From Pseudomonas sp. GM41(2012) (GTDB taxonomy: Bacteria; Pseudomonadota; Gammaproteobacteria; Pseudomonadales; Pseudomonadaceae), in the NCBI RefSeq assembly GCF_000282315.2, contig NZ_AKJN02000007.1, positions 558,001 through 622,000 of the forward strand: a DNA stretch of 64,000 nt, given 5' to 3'. Under the pieces are notes generated by a model. That model saw only the letters and a program-made list of their open reading frames with translations, did no database searches and was not told the origin of the DNA. This document shows, piece after piece, positions 8,141 through 17,119 of the stretch; position 1 is the stretch's first letter; every line of letters begins with the position of its first letter. Position numbers and translations under genes: made by a program.

Positions 8141-8557
8141 ATGATTATTTACGGTGTGGCGCTGTTGGCGATTTGTACGCTGGCAGGGGTGATCGTAGGC
8201 GACATGCTCGGCGTGTTGCTGGGCGTGAAATCAAACGTCGGCGGCGTCGGGATCGCGATGATCCTGTTGATCTGCGCGCGGTTGTGGATGCAAAAACGCG
8301 GCGGCATGACCAAGGATTGCGAGATGGGCGTCGGTTTCTGGGGCGCCATGTACATTCCGGTGGTGGTCGCAATGGCCGCGCAACAAAACGTCGTCACCGC
8401 CCTGCACGGCGGCCCGGTGGCGGTGCTGGCAGCGATCGGTTCTGTGGTGATCTGCGGTTGCACCATTGCCCTGATCAGCCGGACTCACAAAGGCGAACCG
8501 TTGCCCGATGAATCGGCGCAAGTAACGCCGGTCGGCACGCCAGTAGGAGGTCGCTGA
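8141..8557 (+). CDS. madL: Malonate transporter subunit MadL
   Basis: A 138-residue membrane protein with about four hydrophobic segments, starting MIIYGVALLAICTLAGVIVGD. It is the small subunit of the two-part MadLM malonate carrier, thought to import malonate with sodium. It is directly followed by madM with one base between. The ATG at 8141 is preferred because the upstream in-frame codons are polar and lack a ribosome site; GAGGA precedes this ATG. Confidence 0.92.
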   Translation: MIIYGVALLAICTLAGVIVGDMLGVLLGVKSNVGGVGIAMILLICARLWMQKRGGMTKDCEMGVGFWGAMYIPVVVAMAAQQNVVTALHGGPVAVLAAIGSVVICGCTIALISRTHKGEPLPDESAQVTPVGTPVGGR

Positions 8558-8558
8558 T

Positions 8559-9323
8559 ATGTGGGAACTCATTGAGAAGGGTCTGACCAATAACAGTCTG
8601 GTGACGGCGTTCGCGTTCGTCGGCGTGATCATGTGGGTGTCGGTGGTGCTGTCCAAGCGCCTGACGTTCGGACGGATTCACGGTTCGGCGATTGCCATCG
8701 TCATCGGGCTTGTTCTGGCCTGGGTCGGCGGCACGATGACCGGTGGGCAAAAAGGCCTGGCGGACCTGACGCTGTTTTCCGGCATCGGTCTGATGGGCGG
8801 CGCCATGCTGCGGGACTTTGCAATCGTCGCCACGGCATTCGAAGTGCAAGCCACCGAAGCGAAAAAGGCCGGTTTGATCGGTGTGATTGCGCTGCTGCTG
8901 GGCACGATCCTGCCATTCATTGTCGGCGCGAGCATGGCCTGGGTGTTCGGTTATCGCGATGCGATCAGCATGACCACCATCGGCGCGGGCGCGGTGACTT
9001 ACATCGTCGGGCCGGTGACCGGGGCGGCGATTGGTGCGAGTTCGGATGTGGTGGCGTTGTCGATTGCCACCGGGTTGATCAAGGCGATTTTTGTGATGGT
9101 TGGCACACCGATGGCGGCGCGCTGGATGGGGCTGGATAACCCACGCTCGGCGATGGTGTTTGGTGGGTTGGCTGGCACCGTCAGCGGTGTGACGGCGGGG
9201 TTGGCGGCGACGGATCGGCGGTTGGTGCCTTATGGCGCGTTGACGGCGACGTTCCACACTGGGCTTGGGTGCTTGCTGGGGCCTTCGTTGTTGTACTTTA
9301 TTGTTCGCGGGATTGTCGGTTAA
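8559..9323 (+). CDS. madM: Malonate transporter subunit MadM
   Basis: A 254-residue polytopic membrane protein, the large subunit of the MadLM malonate carrier. It has several Gly-rich transmembrane helices (GLADLTLFSGIGLMGGAMLRD, GAGAVTYIVGPVTGAAIGAS) and ends LLYFIVRGIVG. A strong AGGAGG site lies 8-13 bases before the start, inside the end of madL. It completes the uptake part of the malonate cluster. Confidence 0.93.
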   Translation: MWELIEKGLTNNSLVTAFAFVGVIMWVSVVLSKRLTFGRIHGSAIAIVIGLVLAWVGGTMTGGQKGLADLTLFSGIGLMGGAMLRDFAIVATAFEVQATEAKKAGLIGVIALLLGTILPFIVGASMAWVFGYRDAISMTTIGAGAVTYIVGPVTGAAIGASSDVVALSIATGLIKAIFVMVGTPMAARWMGLDNPRSAMVFGGLAGTVSGVTAGLAATDRRLVPYGALTATFHTGLGCLLGPSLLYFIVRGIVG

Positions 9324-9353
9324 GCCTGGATTTGTAGCGCCGGTGATGGCCTC

Positions 9354-9419
9354 ATCGCGGGCAAGCCATGCTCCTACAGGATGTGCGCGCTCTCTGTAGG
9401 AGCAAGGCTTGCCCGCGAT
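9354..9419. repeat. REP pair (class A)
   Basis: Inverted arms ATCGCGGGCAAGCCATGCTC and its near complement, ending GCCCGCGAT. It separates the convergent madM and mdcR genes. Confidence 0.85.
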
Positions 9420-9434
9420 GGGTGCGACGCGGTC

Positions 9435-10349
9435 TCAAGCCTGGCGATTGGCATACATCCGACACTCAGCCAGCAACGCCAACAGATTCGGATCCCGCTC
9501 CTTGGCCTTCAAGAACACCACGCCAATGTGCTGCTGCAACCGATACTTTTCCTGCAACGGAATCAGCTTCACCCGGTTCTCATACACCGCCGCAATCCGT
9601 CCCGGCAGCAACGCATAACCCACGCCCGAGCTGACCATGCTCAGCAGGGTGAAGATGTCGTTGACCTGCATCGCCACCTTCGGTTCGAACCCCGCTTGCT
9701 TGAACACCCGATTACCGTCCTGGTGCGTGGCAAAGCCCTGGGTCAGCGTAATGAATGTCTCGTCGCGCACTTCTGCAAGGTCGACTTCGGTCCGTTGAGC
9801 AAACTTTGAATCCGCCGGTGTGGCGAGAAAGATGTCGTCGGAAAACAGCGAAATCTGCTCGCAGTCCGGGTCGTTGACGCTCTCATCCAGCGACACCAGG
9901 ATCGCGTCGACTTCCATGTTTTTGAGTTTGTACAGCAGGTCGAAGTTCGAGCCGAGGATCAGGTCGATGTTGAGTTCGCTGCGGCGGATCTTCAGGCCCA
10001 TGATCAGTTGCGGCACGGTTTTTACCGTCAGCGAATACAGCGAGCCAAGCTTGAAGCGCTCGGCGGAGAACCCGGCGGCTTCGCGGGTCAGGCGCACGGT
10101 TTCGACCACATCCTGAATCAGCTTCTGCGCGCGTTCTTCCAGCACATAAGCGCTTTCGAGTGGGGTCAGGTTGCGGCCTTCGTGTTTGAATAGCGGGCAA
10201 CGCAGGGCGCTTTCCAGGGAGTGAATAGCCCGGTGCACGCTGACGTTGCTGGTCTGCAATTCGGCGGCAGCCCGGGCCAGGTTGCCGGTGCGCATGAAGG
10301 CCAGGAACACCTCGAGTTTTTTCAGGGTCAACTCTTCATCGATCAGCAT
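9435..10349 (-). CDS. mdcR: LysR-type regulator of the malonate cluster (MdcR)
   Basis: A 304-residue LysR-family protein with an N-terminal winged helix (LKKLEVFLAFMRTGNLARAAAELQTSNVSVHRAIHSLE) and a C-terminal inducer-binding domain. It lies convergent to madM at the end of the mdc cluster, where MdcR is usually found in Pseudomonas. The start at 10349 was chosen because the open frame upstream runs through REP sequence. Malonate as the inducer and activation of mdcA are inferences from characterised MdcR proteins. Confidence 0.85.
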   Translation of the reverse strand: MLIDEELTLKKLEVFLAFMRTGNLARAAAELQTSNVSVHRAIHSLESALRCPLFKHEGRNLTPLESAYVLEERAQKLIQDVVETVRLTREAAGFSAERFKLGSLYSLTVKTVPQLIMGLKIRRSELNIDLILGSNFDLLYKLKNMEVDAILVSLDESVNDPDCEQISLFSDDIFLATPADSKFAQRTEVDLAEVRDETFITLTQGFATHQDGNRVFKQAGFEPKVAMQVNDIFTLLSMVSSGVGYALLPGRIAAVYENRVKLIPLQEKYRLQQHIGVVFLKAKERDPNLLALLAECRMYANRQA

Positions 10350-10414
10350 GATGCAGACTCTTTTTGGAATGGCTCGATTGTGCCCAATTGGCTGACGTTT
10401 GGCTCGATGGCTTT

Positions 10415-10541
10415 TGTAGGAGCTGCCGAAGGTTGCGATCTTTTGATCTTTGGCATCTTCAAGGGCGCCGAAAATTAAGATCAAAAGATCGCAGCCTCGT
10501 TTCACTCGACAGCTCCTACACAGCTCGTACACAGCTCCTAC
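10415..10541. repeat. REP cluster (class B)
   Basis: Arms of the TGTAGGAGCTG...GATCTTTTGAT type, followed by a third partial unit (CAGCTCCTACA twice near 10510-10541). It fills the gap between the divergent mdcR and trhA genes. Confidence 0.8.
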
Positions 10542-10560
10542 ATCTTGAGGTGAGTAACAC

Positions 10561-11178
10561 ATGTATCACGGGGAAAGATTGAATGCCTGGACGCATCTGG
10601 TCGGGGCGGTGGCAGCGGTGGTCGGGGTGGTGTGGATGCTGGTGATCGCCGGCATGGACGGCAGCCCGTGGAAGATTGTCAGCGTGGCGATTTACGGGTT
10701 CACCTTGTTGGTGCTTTACAGTGCGTCGACCGTTTACCACAGCGTGCGTGGGCGCAAGAAGGCGATCATGCAGAAGGTCGATCACTTTTCGATCTACCTG
10801 TTGATTGCCGGCAGCTACACGCCATTCTGTCTTGTGACGCTACGCGGGCCGTGGGGCTGGACCTTGTTCGGAATTGTCTGGGGATTGGCGCTGATCGGCA
10901 TCCTGCAAGAGATTAAACCGCGCTCGGAAGCGCGGATTCTGTCGATCGTGATCTACGCGGTGATGGGCTGGATCGTGCTGGTGGCGGTCAAGCCGTTACT
11001 GGCGGCGTTGGGCCCTGTCGGTTTTACCTGGTTGGCGTCGGGCGGGGTGTTGTACACCGTGGGCATTATCTTTTTTGCCCTCGATCATCGTCTGCGCCAT
11101 GCCCACGGGATCTGGCATTTGTTCGTGATCGCCGGGAGTCTGCTGCACTTCGTGGCGATTATGTTTTATGTCCTTTGA
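10561..11178 (+). CDS. trhA: TrhA/hemolysin III family membrane protein
   Basis: A 205-residue protein with about seven membrane segments and the PAQR-family signatures: YHGERLNAWTHLVGAV at the start, STVYHS in the second helix region, and HGIWHLFVIAGSLLHF near the end, with conserved histidines likely to bind a metal. Bacterial TrhA proteins affect membrane fluidity or energetics; the old hemolysin name is not a proven role. GAGGTGAG lies upstream of the ATG. Confidence 0.88.
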   Translation: MYHGERLNAWTHLVGAVAAVVGVVWMLVIAGMDGSPWKIVSVAIYGFTLLVLYSASTVYHSVRGRKKAIMQKVDHFSIYLLIAGSYTPFCLVTLRGPWGWTLFGIVWGLALIGILQEIKPRSEARILSIVIYAVMGWIVLVAVKPLLAALGPVGFTWLASGGVLYTVGIIFFALDHRLRHAHGIWHLFVIAGSLLHFVAIMFYVL

Positions 11179-11183
11179 GGCCT

Positions 11184-12092
11184 CTAAGGGATCAAGCGAT
11201 CCAGCTGCGCCTGCGCCCGTCGGCTGAACACCTGCAACAAGTCGCTCAGGGTGTGCGGCGGCGGTTCGTCGGCGCAGGTCACCGCGTACAGGGTGATCGG
11301 TAACGCTGGCGCCAGAGGTCGAATCGCCGTGGTGGCGGGGGACGCGCCGAGCGCGGTAAACGGGTCGATCACCGCCAGCCCGGCACCGGATTCAACCATC
11401 GCCCGCGCCAGCGAATAGGTCTGCACGGCGATGCGAACCCGTGGCGGCGGATCGACTGCCTCAAGGTAGCTGTCGAGCCTGGCCGCCAGCGGATCGGCGC
11501 TGGACAGGCCGATCAGCGGCGCGCCGGCCAGTTCGATCAATGGTAATGGTTGGCCCAAGGCGTCGTCGGCCCAATAACCCAACGGCGCCAGCGCCACCAA
11601 AACTCCGCAGGCCAACACCTGCGCCTTCAGGCCCGGGTGATCCGGCGGTTGCAAGGTCAGCGCGACATCCACTTCGCGCATCAACAAATTCTGCATCAGT
11701 TCACGGCTGTGGGCGCTGGACAGCTCGCAGACGATGTCCGGGTAGCGTTGCGTCCATTCGTTGATGGCCGGCGGCAGCAGCGACAAGGCCAGCGCCGGAA
11801 TCGCGCCAATCCGTACGCTGTGACCCGGCTCGCGTCGCAGGCTCTGGGCCAGGCGTCGCACGCCTTGCAGGCTTTCGGTGACCTTGTCGACTTCGCGCTC
11901 AAGCTCCAGCGCTTCGGGCGTGGCCTGCAATTTACCGCGCACCCGCAGGAATAACGGGAAGCCCAATTGCTGCTCGGCGTGTTGCAGCACTTTGCTTACC
12001 GCCGGCTGCGATACGTGCAGCAACTGCGCGGCGCCACTGACCGAACCGGTCTGGCGAATGGCCTGGAAAATCTCGATGTGTCGCAGTCGCAT
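11184..12092 (-). CDS. LysR-type regulator, divergent from an amino-acid oxidase gene
   Basis: A 302-residue LysR-family protein: winged helix at residues 1-60 (MRLRHIEIFQAIRQTGSVSGAAQLLHVSQPAVSK), then a substrate-binding domain. It is transcribed away from a D-amino-acid dehydrogenase-like gene, RidA and a solute-binding protein, so it probably controls them. A T-N11-A dyad lies 9-25 bases upstream of its start codon, where binding would also repress its own gene. Ligand unknown. Confidence 0.85.
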   Translation of the reverse strand: MRLRHIEIFQAIRQTGSVSGAAQLLHVSQPAVSKVLQHAEQQLGFPLFLRVRGKLQATPEALELEREVDKVTESLQGVRRLAQSLRREPGHSVRIGAIPALALSLLPPAINEWTQRYPDIVCELSSAHSRELMQNLLMREVDVALTLQPPDHPGLKAQVLACGVLVALAPLGYWADDALGQPLPLIELAGAPLIGLSSADPLAARLDSYLEAVDPPPRVRIAVQTYSLARAMVESGAGLAVIDPFTALGASPATTAIRPLAPALPITLYAVTCADEPPPHTLSDLLQVFSRRAQAQLDRLIP

Positions 12093-12100
12093 GGCAAGTC

Positions 12101-12117
12101 CATAACCTTTGTTTATG
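12101..12117. promoter_or_regulatory. Candidate LysR operator in the divergent intergenic region
   Basis: CATAA-N7-TTATG is a perfect 5-base dyad with exact T-N11-A geometry, next to the regulator's start codon and about 83 bases from the dehydrogenase start. Confidence 0.5.
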
Positions 12118-12199
12118 GGTCAGGCATCTTTATGCATTGTTCAACGCCTGTCACCTGGTCCTAATCTGAAGCCTGTTTCAACAACGGTTAAGGACAGAC

Positions 12200-13441
12200 A
12201 TGGCTCAGCGGGTTTGCATCATCGGTGGTGGCGTCATTGGGCTGACGACGGCTTACGCACTGGTGCGCGACGGCATCGACGTGACGCTGATCGAGGCCCG
12301 GGATTCGTTGGGCAGCGAGACCAGTTTCGCCAACGGCGGCCAGTTGTCCTACCGTTACGTCGCGCCGCTGGCCGATGCCGGCGTACCGTTGCAGGCGCTT
12401 GGCTGGATGCTGCGCGGTGACTCGCCGTTGAAGCTGCGCCCGCGCCTGGACCCGGCGCAATGGCGCTGGATGGCGTCCTTTCTGGCGGCCTGCCGTCGTT
12501 CGGTGAATCAGCGCAACGGTGCGCACCTGCTGCGTCTGGCGCTGCTGAGCCAATCCACGCTGCAAGGCTGGCGCGAAGAAGACCGCCTCGACGGTTTCGA
12601 CTGGCGGCGCAACGGCAAACTGGTGACGTTTCGTGAAGCCGCGAGTTTTGAGCATGCGCGCCATGGCCTGGCGGATCCGCAACAGCAGCACGTGCTGTCG
12701 CGGGCCGAATGCGCACAGTTGGAGCCTGCACTCGCCGAGGCGCCGTTTGTGGGCGCGATTTATACCCCCGATGAGGAGGTCGCCGATTGTCATGCTTTCT
12801 GCCAGCGATTGATGGCTCGACTCCAGGCGTCGGGGCATTGCGAGTTTTTGCTCGGGCGCAAGGTCACCGGCATTCGCCACGTGGACGGCGCGGTGCAGGC
12901 CGTCGAAATGGGTTCGCAGGTGCTGCCGGTCGAGCAACTGGTGATTGCCGCCGGTCATCGCAGTCCGGCGCTGGCATTGCCGGGCATGAACTTGCCGCTG
13001 TATCCGCTCAAGGGCTACAGCCTGACCTTGCCCATCCACGCCGAACATCGTGCGCCGGAGCTGAGCATCACCGATTACAACCGCAAGATCGTTTATGCCC
13101 GCATCGGTGATCAACTGCGCGTGGCGGCGATGGTCGACATTGTCGGCTTCGACCCGGCGCTCGACCCCAAACGCCTGGCGCTGATCAAGCGCCAGGCACA
13201 GGAAACCTTGCCGAATGCCGGCGATTACGCCGCCGCCATCGAATGGGCCGGCATGCGCCCGGCGACCCCCAGCGGCGTGCCGTTGATCGGCGCCACGGCA
13301 TACCGCAATCTGTGGCTCAACCTCGGCCATGGCGCCCTGGGTTTTACCCTGGCCTGTGGCAGCGCCCGGTTGCTCAGCGAGTTGATCGCCCGGCGCGCAC
13401 CTTCGATTGAAATGCAGGGCCTCGCCCCCCGCGTCGCCTGA
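12200..13441 (+). CDS. FAD-dependent D-amino-acid dehydrogenase-like oxidoreductase
   Basis: A 413-residue DadA-type flavoprotein. The FAD-binding GGGVIGLTTAYAL motif is at residues 9-21, and the C-terminus has WAGMRPATPSGVPLIGAT and NLGHGALGFTLACGSAR, both typical of D-amino-acid dehydrogenases that oxidise D-amino acids to keto acids and ammonia. It is probably attached to the inner face of the membrane by way of its electron acceptor. A RidA protein, which clears reactive imine products, follows after 18 bases and supports an amino-acid oxidase role. The exact substrate cannot be read; canonical DadA usually lies next to alanine racemase, which is absent here. Confidence 0.8.
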   Translation: MAQRVCIIGGGVIGLTTAYALVRDGIDVTLIEARDSLGSETSFANGGQLSYRYVAPLADAGVPLQALGWMLRGDSPLKLRPRLDPAQWRWMASFLAACRRSVNQRNGAHLLRLALLSQSTLQGWREEDRLDGFDWRRNGKLVTFREAASFEHARHGLADPQQQHVLSRAECAQLEPALAEAPFVGAIYTPDEEVADCHAFCQRLMARLQASGHCEFLLGRKVTGIRHVDGAVQAVEMGSQVLPVEQLVIAAGHRSPALALPGMNLPLYPLKGYSLTLPIHAEHRAPELSITDYNRKIVYARIGDQLRVAAMVDIVGFDPALDPKRLALIKRQAQETLPNAGDYAAAIEWAGMRPATPSGVPLIGATAYRNLWLNLGHGALGFTLACGSARLLSELIARRAPSIEMQGLAPRVA

Positions 13442-13459
13442 CTTGAAAAGGAAAAGCCG

Positions 13460-13810
13460 ATGAGCATCAACCGTATCAACAGCAACAGCCGGCTCTCTGG
13501 CGCGGTGACCTTTGGCGATCTGGTGTTTCTCTCGGGACAGGTTCCGGGTGACAGCACCGACGTCACCGGCCAAACCGCCGAGGTGCTGGCGAAGATCGAC
13601 GCGTTGCTGGCCGAGGCTGGCAGCGACAAAGATCATCTGCTCAACGCGACCATTTACCTGAACGACATTGGCCGCGATTTCGCCGCCATGAACGAGGTCT
13701 GGTCGCAGTGGCTGTCGCCGGGCATGGCGCCGACCCGCACTACTTTGCAGGCGCAACTGGCCCGTCCAGAGGTCCTGGTGGAAATCACCGTGATCGCCGC
13801 CCGCCGCTAA
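13460..13810 (+). CDS. RidA family enamine/imine deaminase
   Basis: A 116-residue protein of the RidA/YjgF family, which hydrolyses reactive 2-aminoacrylate-type enamines and imines. The family motifs GDLVFLSGQVPGD near the start, NDIGRDFAAMNEVW in the middle and PTRTTLQAQLARPEVLVEI with the key Arg near the end are visible. AAAGGAAAAGCCG precedes the start. Its place between an amino-acid dehydrogenase and a binding protein suggests it detoxifies the dehydrogenase product. Confidence 0.88.
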   Translation: MSINRINSNSRLSGAVTFGDLVFLSGQVPGDSTDVTGQTAEVLAKIDALLAEAGSDKDHLLNATIYLNDIGRDFAAMNEVWSQWLSPGMAPTRTTLQAQLARPEVLVEITVIAARR

Positions 13811-13837
13811 TCAACTGACCCACAACGGAGAATAACA

Positions 13838-14740
13838 ATGCAAAAAATCACGTTGATCGGCTGCACCCTCGGCCTGCTGCTCGCCAGCCAGGTCCAGGCC
13901 AACGAAGCGCCACTGACCGGCACGCTGAACAAGGTTGCCAATGCCAAGAGCATCACGCTGGGCTATCGCGACGCGTCGGTGCCGTTCTCCTACGTGGGTG
14001 ATCACACGGGGCAGCCGATGGGCTATTCGGTGGACCTGGCGAGCAAGATTGTCGAGCGCATCAAGCAAAAACTTGAACTGCCGGATCTGCAGGTGAAGTA
14101 CAACCTGGTGACCTCGCAAACGCGCATTCCACTGGTGCAGAACGGCACGGTCGACCTTGAATGCGGCTCCACCGGCGTGACGGCCGAGCGCATGCAGCAA
14201 GTGGCGTTTTCCTACGGGTTTATCTACGTGAAGGGGCAGTTGCTCACGGCAAAGGACAGCGGCATCAAAAGCTTCGCCGACCTGCGCGGCAAGAACGTCG
14301 TGACCACCGCCGGCACCACTAATGAACGGTTTCTGAAGAGCTACAACGTCGATAACAAGATCGATATGTTCGTGATCAGCGCCAAGGACCACGGCGAAGC
14401 GTTCCAGATGCTGCAGTCGGGTCGGGCGGCGGCGTTCTATATGGATGACGCGCTGCTCTACGGCGAACGCGCCAAGGCCCGCGATCCGCATAACTGGGTT
14501 GTGGTGGGCGAGGAACAGTCGCGGGAAATCTACAGCTGCATGGTGCGCAAGGGCGACCCGCAGTTTCTTGAGTTGGTGAACTCGACACTTGCCGATCTGT
14601 ACAGCTCAGGTGAGATCAACGGCATCTATCAGCGCTGGTTCCAGCAACCGATTCCGCCCAAAGGCCTGAACCTGGAATTCCCGATGACCAGCGAGTTGAA
14701 AGCGATCATTGCGAAGCCGGTGAGTGATCCGGTGCAATAG
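13838..14740 (+). CDS. Amino-acid ABC transporter periplasmic binding protein
   Basis: A 300-residue family 3 solute-binding protein with a clear signal peptide (residues 1-21, MQKITLIGCTLGLLLASQVQA). The mature part has ITLGYRDASVPFSYV and GQPMGYSVDLASKIV, which resemble glutamate/aspartate-type binding proteins. No permease or ATPase gene is adjacent, so it must share a transporter encoded elsewhere or act as a sensor. It is probably in one operon with the dehydrogenase and RidA genes, suggesting uptake of the amino acid they degrade. Confidence 0.85.
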   Translation: MQKITLIGCTLGLLLASQVQANEAPLTGTLNKVANAKSITLGYRDASVPFSYVGDHTGQPMGYSVDLASKIVERIKQKLELPDLQVKYNLVTSQTRIPLVQNGTVDLECGSTGVTAERMQQVAFSYGFIYVKGQLLTAKDSGIKSFADLRGKNVVTTAGTTNERFLKSYNVDNKIDMFVISAKDHGEAFQMLQSGRAAAFYMDDALLYGERAKARDPHNWVVVGEEQSREIYSCMVRKGDPQFLELVNSTLADLYSSGEINGIYQRWFQQPIPPKGLNLEFPMTSELKAIIAKPVSDPVQ

Positions 14741-14820
14741 GATCAAAAGATCGCAGCCTGCGGCAGCTCCTACAATTGAAACGCGATCTCCCGTAGGAGC
14801 TGCCGCAGGCTGCGATCTTT
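14741..14820. repeat. REP pair (class B) exactly filling a convergent gap
   Basis: Arms GATCAAAAGATCGCAGCCTG and the complementary CAGGCTGCGATCTTT surround a short spacer. The element begins at the base after one stop codon and runs into the opposing rsmE stop. Confidence 0.9.
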
Positions 14821-15539
14821 TAGAAGTCACCCCAAAGTTGTTGGGCAACCGCCAATGCCACCACCGGCGCGGTTTCGGTGCGCAACACGCGAGGGCCGAG
14901 GCGGGCGGCGTGAAAACCGCCAGCCTTGGCCTGCTCGACTTCCGCATCGGACAACCCGCCTTCCGGGCCGATCAAAAACGCCAGCGTCGCCGGTTTCGCA
15001 TGGCTCACCAACGGCTCAGCCACCGGATGCAGCACCAGTTTCAATTCGGCCTCCGTCTGCTTCAGCCAATCGGCCAGCAGCAGCGGCGGATGAATCACCG
15101 GCACCCGTGAACGCCCGCACTGCTCGCACGCGCTGATCGCAACCTGGCGCCAATGCATCAGGCGTTTGTCGGCGCGCTCATCCTTCAACCGGACTTCACA
15201 GCGGTCGCTGAAGATCGGGGTGATTTCCGTGACGCCCAACTCGGTGGCTTTCTGAATCGCCCAATCCATCCGCTCGCCACGGGACAAGCCCTGGCCGAGA
15301 TGGATCGACAAGGGCGACTCGACCTGCCCGGTGAAGCTTTCATCGATCTGCACGACGACGCGCTTCTTGCCGACCTCCACCAGCGTGGCGCGGAACTCAT
15401 GGCCCGAGCCGTCGAACAGTTGCAGCGCATCACCCTCGGCCATGCGCAGCACGCGGCTGATGTAATGGGCCTGGGCCTCGGGCAACTCGTGTTCGCCAGT
15501 GCTCAAGGGGGCGTCGATAAAGAAGCGGGACAGTCTCAT
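14820..15539 (-). CDS. rsmE: 16S rRNA (uracil1498-N3)-methyltransferase RsmE
   Basis: A 239-residue SPOUT-class methyltransferase that methylates U1498 of 16S rRNA with S-adenosylmethionine. The C-terminal trefoil-knot signature LAFLIGPEGGLSDAEVEQ followed by RLGPRVLRTETAPVVAL is complete. The N-terminus (MRLSRFFIDAPL) matches the family's RNA-binding domain. It is not coupled to a neighbour: a REP element follows it and another precedes it. Confidence 0.95.
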   Translation of the reverse strand: MRLSRFFIDAPLSTGEHELPEAQAHYISRVLRMAEGDALQLFDGSGHEFRATLVEVGKKRVVVQIDESFTGQVESPLSIHLGQGLSRGERMDWAIQKATELGVTEITPIFSDRCEVRLKDERADKRLMHWRQVAISACEQCGRSRVPVIHPPLLLADWLKQTEAELKLVLHPVAEPLVSHAKPATLAFLIGPEGGLSDAEVEQAKAGGFHAARLGPRVLRTETAPVVALAVAQQLWGDF

Positions 15540-15601
15540 CTTGGGTCTCTGAAAAGGGTGTTAATCATCTGAATCATTGTCGGCTTCTGTGTGTGAACCT
15601 T

Positions 15602-15691
15602 TGTGGGAGTGAGCCTGCTCGCGATAGCGGGGTGTCAGTCGACATCAATTTTGACTGTTACACCGCAATCGCGAGCAGGCTCACTCCCACA
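15602..15691. repeat. REP pair (class A variant)
   Basis: Arms TGTGGGAGTGAGCCTGCTCG and its complement CGAGCAGGCTCACTCCCACA surround a 45-50 base spacer between rsmE and bioA. Confidence 0.88.
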
Positions 15692-15712
15692 TGGACCGCA
15701 TCGTTCGATGCA

Positions 15713-17119
15713 TCAGCCCGGATCGCGGAAGCCCGGGTGAAAGTCCTTCGGCACCGAAACACTGACGCTGTCACGGGTCGCGATGTCGATACCTTCACTC
15801 GCCACTTCGGCCAGAAAGTCGATCTGTTCAGGCGTGATCACGTACGGCGGCAGGAAGTACACCACGCTGCCCAACGGTCGAAGTAAAGCACCACGCTCCA
15901 GCGCATGCTGGAACACTTTCAAGCCGCGACGTTCCTGCCACGGATAAGCTTCCTTGGTGGCCTTGTCCTTGACCATCTCGATGGCCAGCACCATGCCGGT
16001 CTGGCGCACTTCCGAAACGTTCGGGTGATCGGCCAGGTGCGCGGTGGCGGTGGCCATGCGCTGGGCCAGCGCCTTGTTGTTCTCGATGACGTTGTCTTCT
16101 TCGAAGATATCCAAAGTCGCCAATGCCGCCGCGCACGCCAGCGGATTGCCGGTGTAGCTGTGGGAATGCAGGAAGGCGCGCAGGGTCGGGTAGTCGTCGT
16201 AGAAAGCGCTGTAGACATCTTCGGTGGTCACGCAGGCCGCCAACGGCAGGTAACCGCCGGTCAGGGCCTTGGACAGGCAGAGGAAGTCCGGGCGGATGCC
16301 GGCCTGTTCACAGGCAAACATCGTTCCGGTGCGGCCGAAGCCGACGGCAATTTCGTCGTGGATCAGGTGCACGCCATAGCGGTCGCAGGCTTCGCGCAGC
16401 AGTTTCAGGTACACCGGGTGGTACATGCGCATGCCGCCGGCGCCCTGGATCAGCGGCTCGACGATGACTGCTGCGACGGTGTCGTGGTTCTCGGCCAGGG
16501 TCTGTTCCATAGCCGCGAACATGTTCCGCGAGTGTTCTTCCCAGCTCATGCCTTCCGGGCGCAGGTAGCAATCGGGACTCGGCACCTTGATGGTGTCCAG
16601 CAACAGTGCCTTGTAGGTTTCGGTGAACAGTGGCACGTCGCCCACCGACATCGCCGCCATGGTCTCGCCGTGGTAGCTATTGGTCAGGGTGACGAAGCGC
16701 TTTTTGTTCGGCTGGCCGCGGTTGAGCCAGTAGTGAAAGCTCATTTTCAGCGCGACTTCGATGCAGGACGAACCGTTATCGGCGTAAAAGCATCGGGTCA
16801 GGCCTTCCGGCGTCATTTTCACCAGGCGCTCGGACAACTCGATCACTGGCTGATGACTGAAACCGGCAAGGATGACGTGCTCCAGCTGATCGACCTGATC
16901 CTTGATGCGCTGGTTGATTCGCGGGTTGGCGTGACCAAACACGTTGACCCACCAGGAGCTGACGGCGTCGAGGTAGCGTTTGCCTTCGAAGTCTTCCAGC
17001 CAGACGCCTTCACCGCGTTTGATCGGGATCAGTGGCAGCTGTTCGTGGTCTTTCATCTGGGTGCAGGGATGCCACAACACCGCGAGATCGCGTTGCATCC
17101 ACTGATTATTCAGGCCCAT
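15713..17119 (-). CDS. bioA: Adenosylmethionine-8-amino-7-oxononanoate aminotransferase (BioA)
   Basis: A 468-residue class III aminotransferase that makes 7,8-diaminopelargonic acid in biotin synthesis, using S-adenosylmethionine as amino donor. The PLP lysine is Lys284 in LCLSKALTGGYLPLAA; the N-terminal LWHPCTQMKDHE and WWVNVFGHANP stretches are BioA signatures. The ATG at 17119 was chosen over upstream in-frame starts because it gives the family N-terminus. It stands alone, away from other biotin genes, as is common in Pseudomonas. Confidence 0.95.
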   Translation of the reverse strand: MGLNNQWMQRDLAVLWHPCTQMKDHEQLPLIPIKRGEGVWLEDFEGKRYLDAVSSWWVNVFGHANPRINQRIKDQVDQLEHVILAGFSHQPVIELSERLVKMTPEGLTRCFYADNGSSCIEVALKMSFHYWLNRGQPNKKRFVTLTNSYHGETMAAMSVGDVPLFTETYKALLLDTIKVPSPDCYLRPEGMSWEEHSRNMFAAMEQTLAENHDTVAAVIVEPLIQGAGGMRMYHPVYLKLLREACDRYGVHLIHDEIAVGFGRTGTMFACEQAGIRPDFLCLSKALTGGYLPLAACVTTEDVYSAFYDDYPTLRAFLHSHSYTGNPLACAAALATLDIFEEDNVIENNKALAQRMATATAHLADHPNVSEVRQTGMVLAIEMVKDKATKEAYPWQERRGLKVFQHALERGALLRPLGSVVYFLPPYVITPEQIDFLAEVASEGIDIATRDSVSVSVPKDFHPGFRDPG

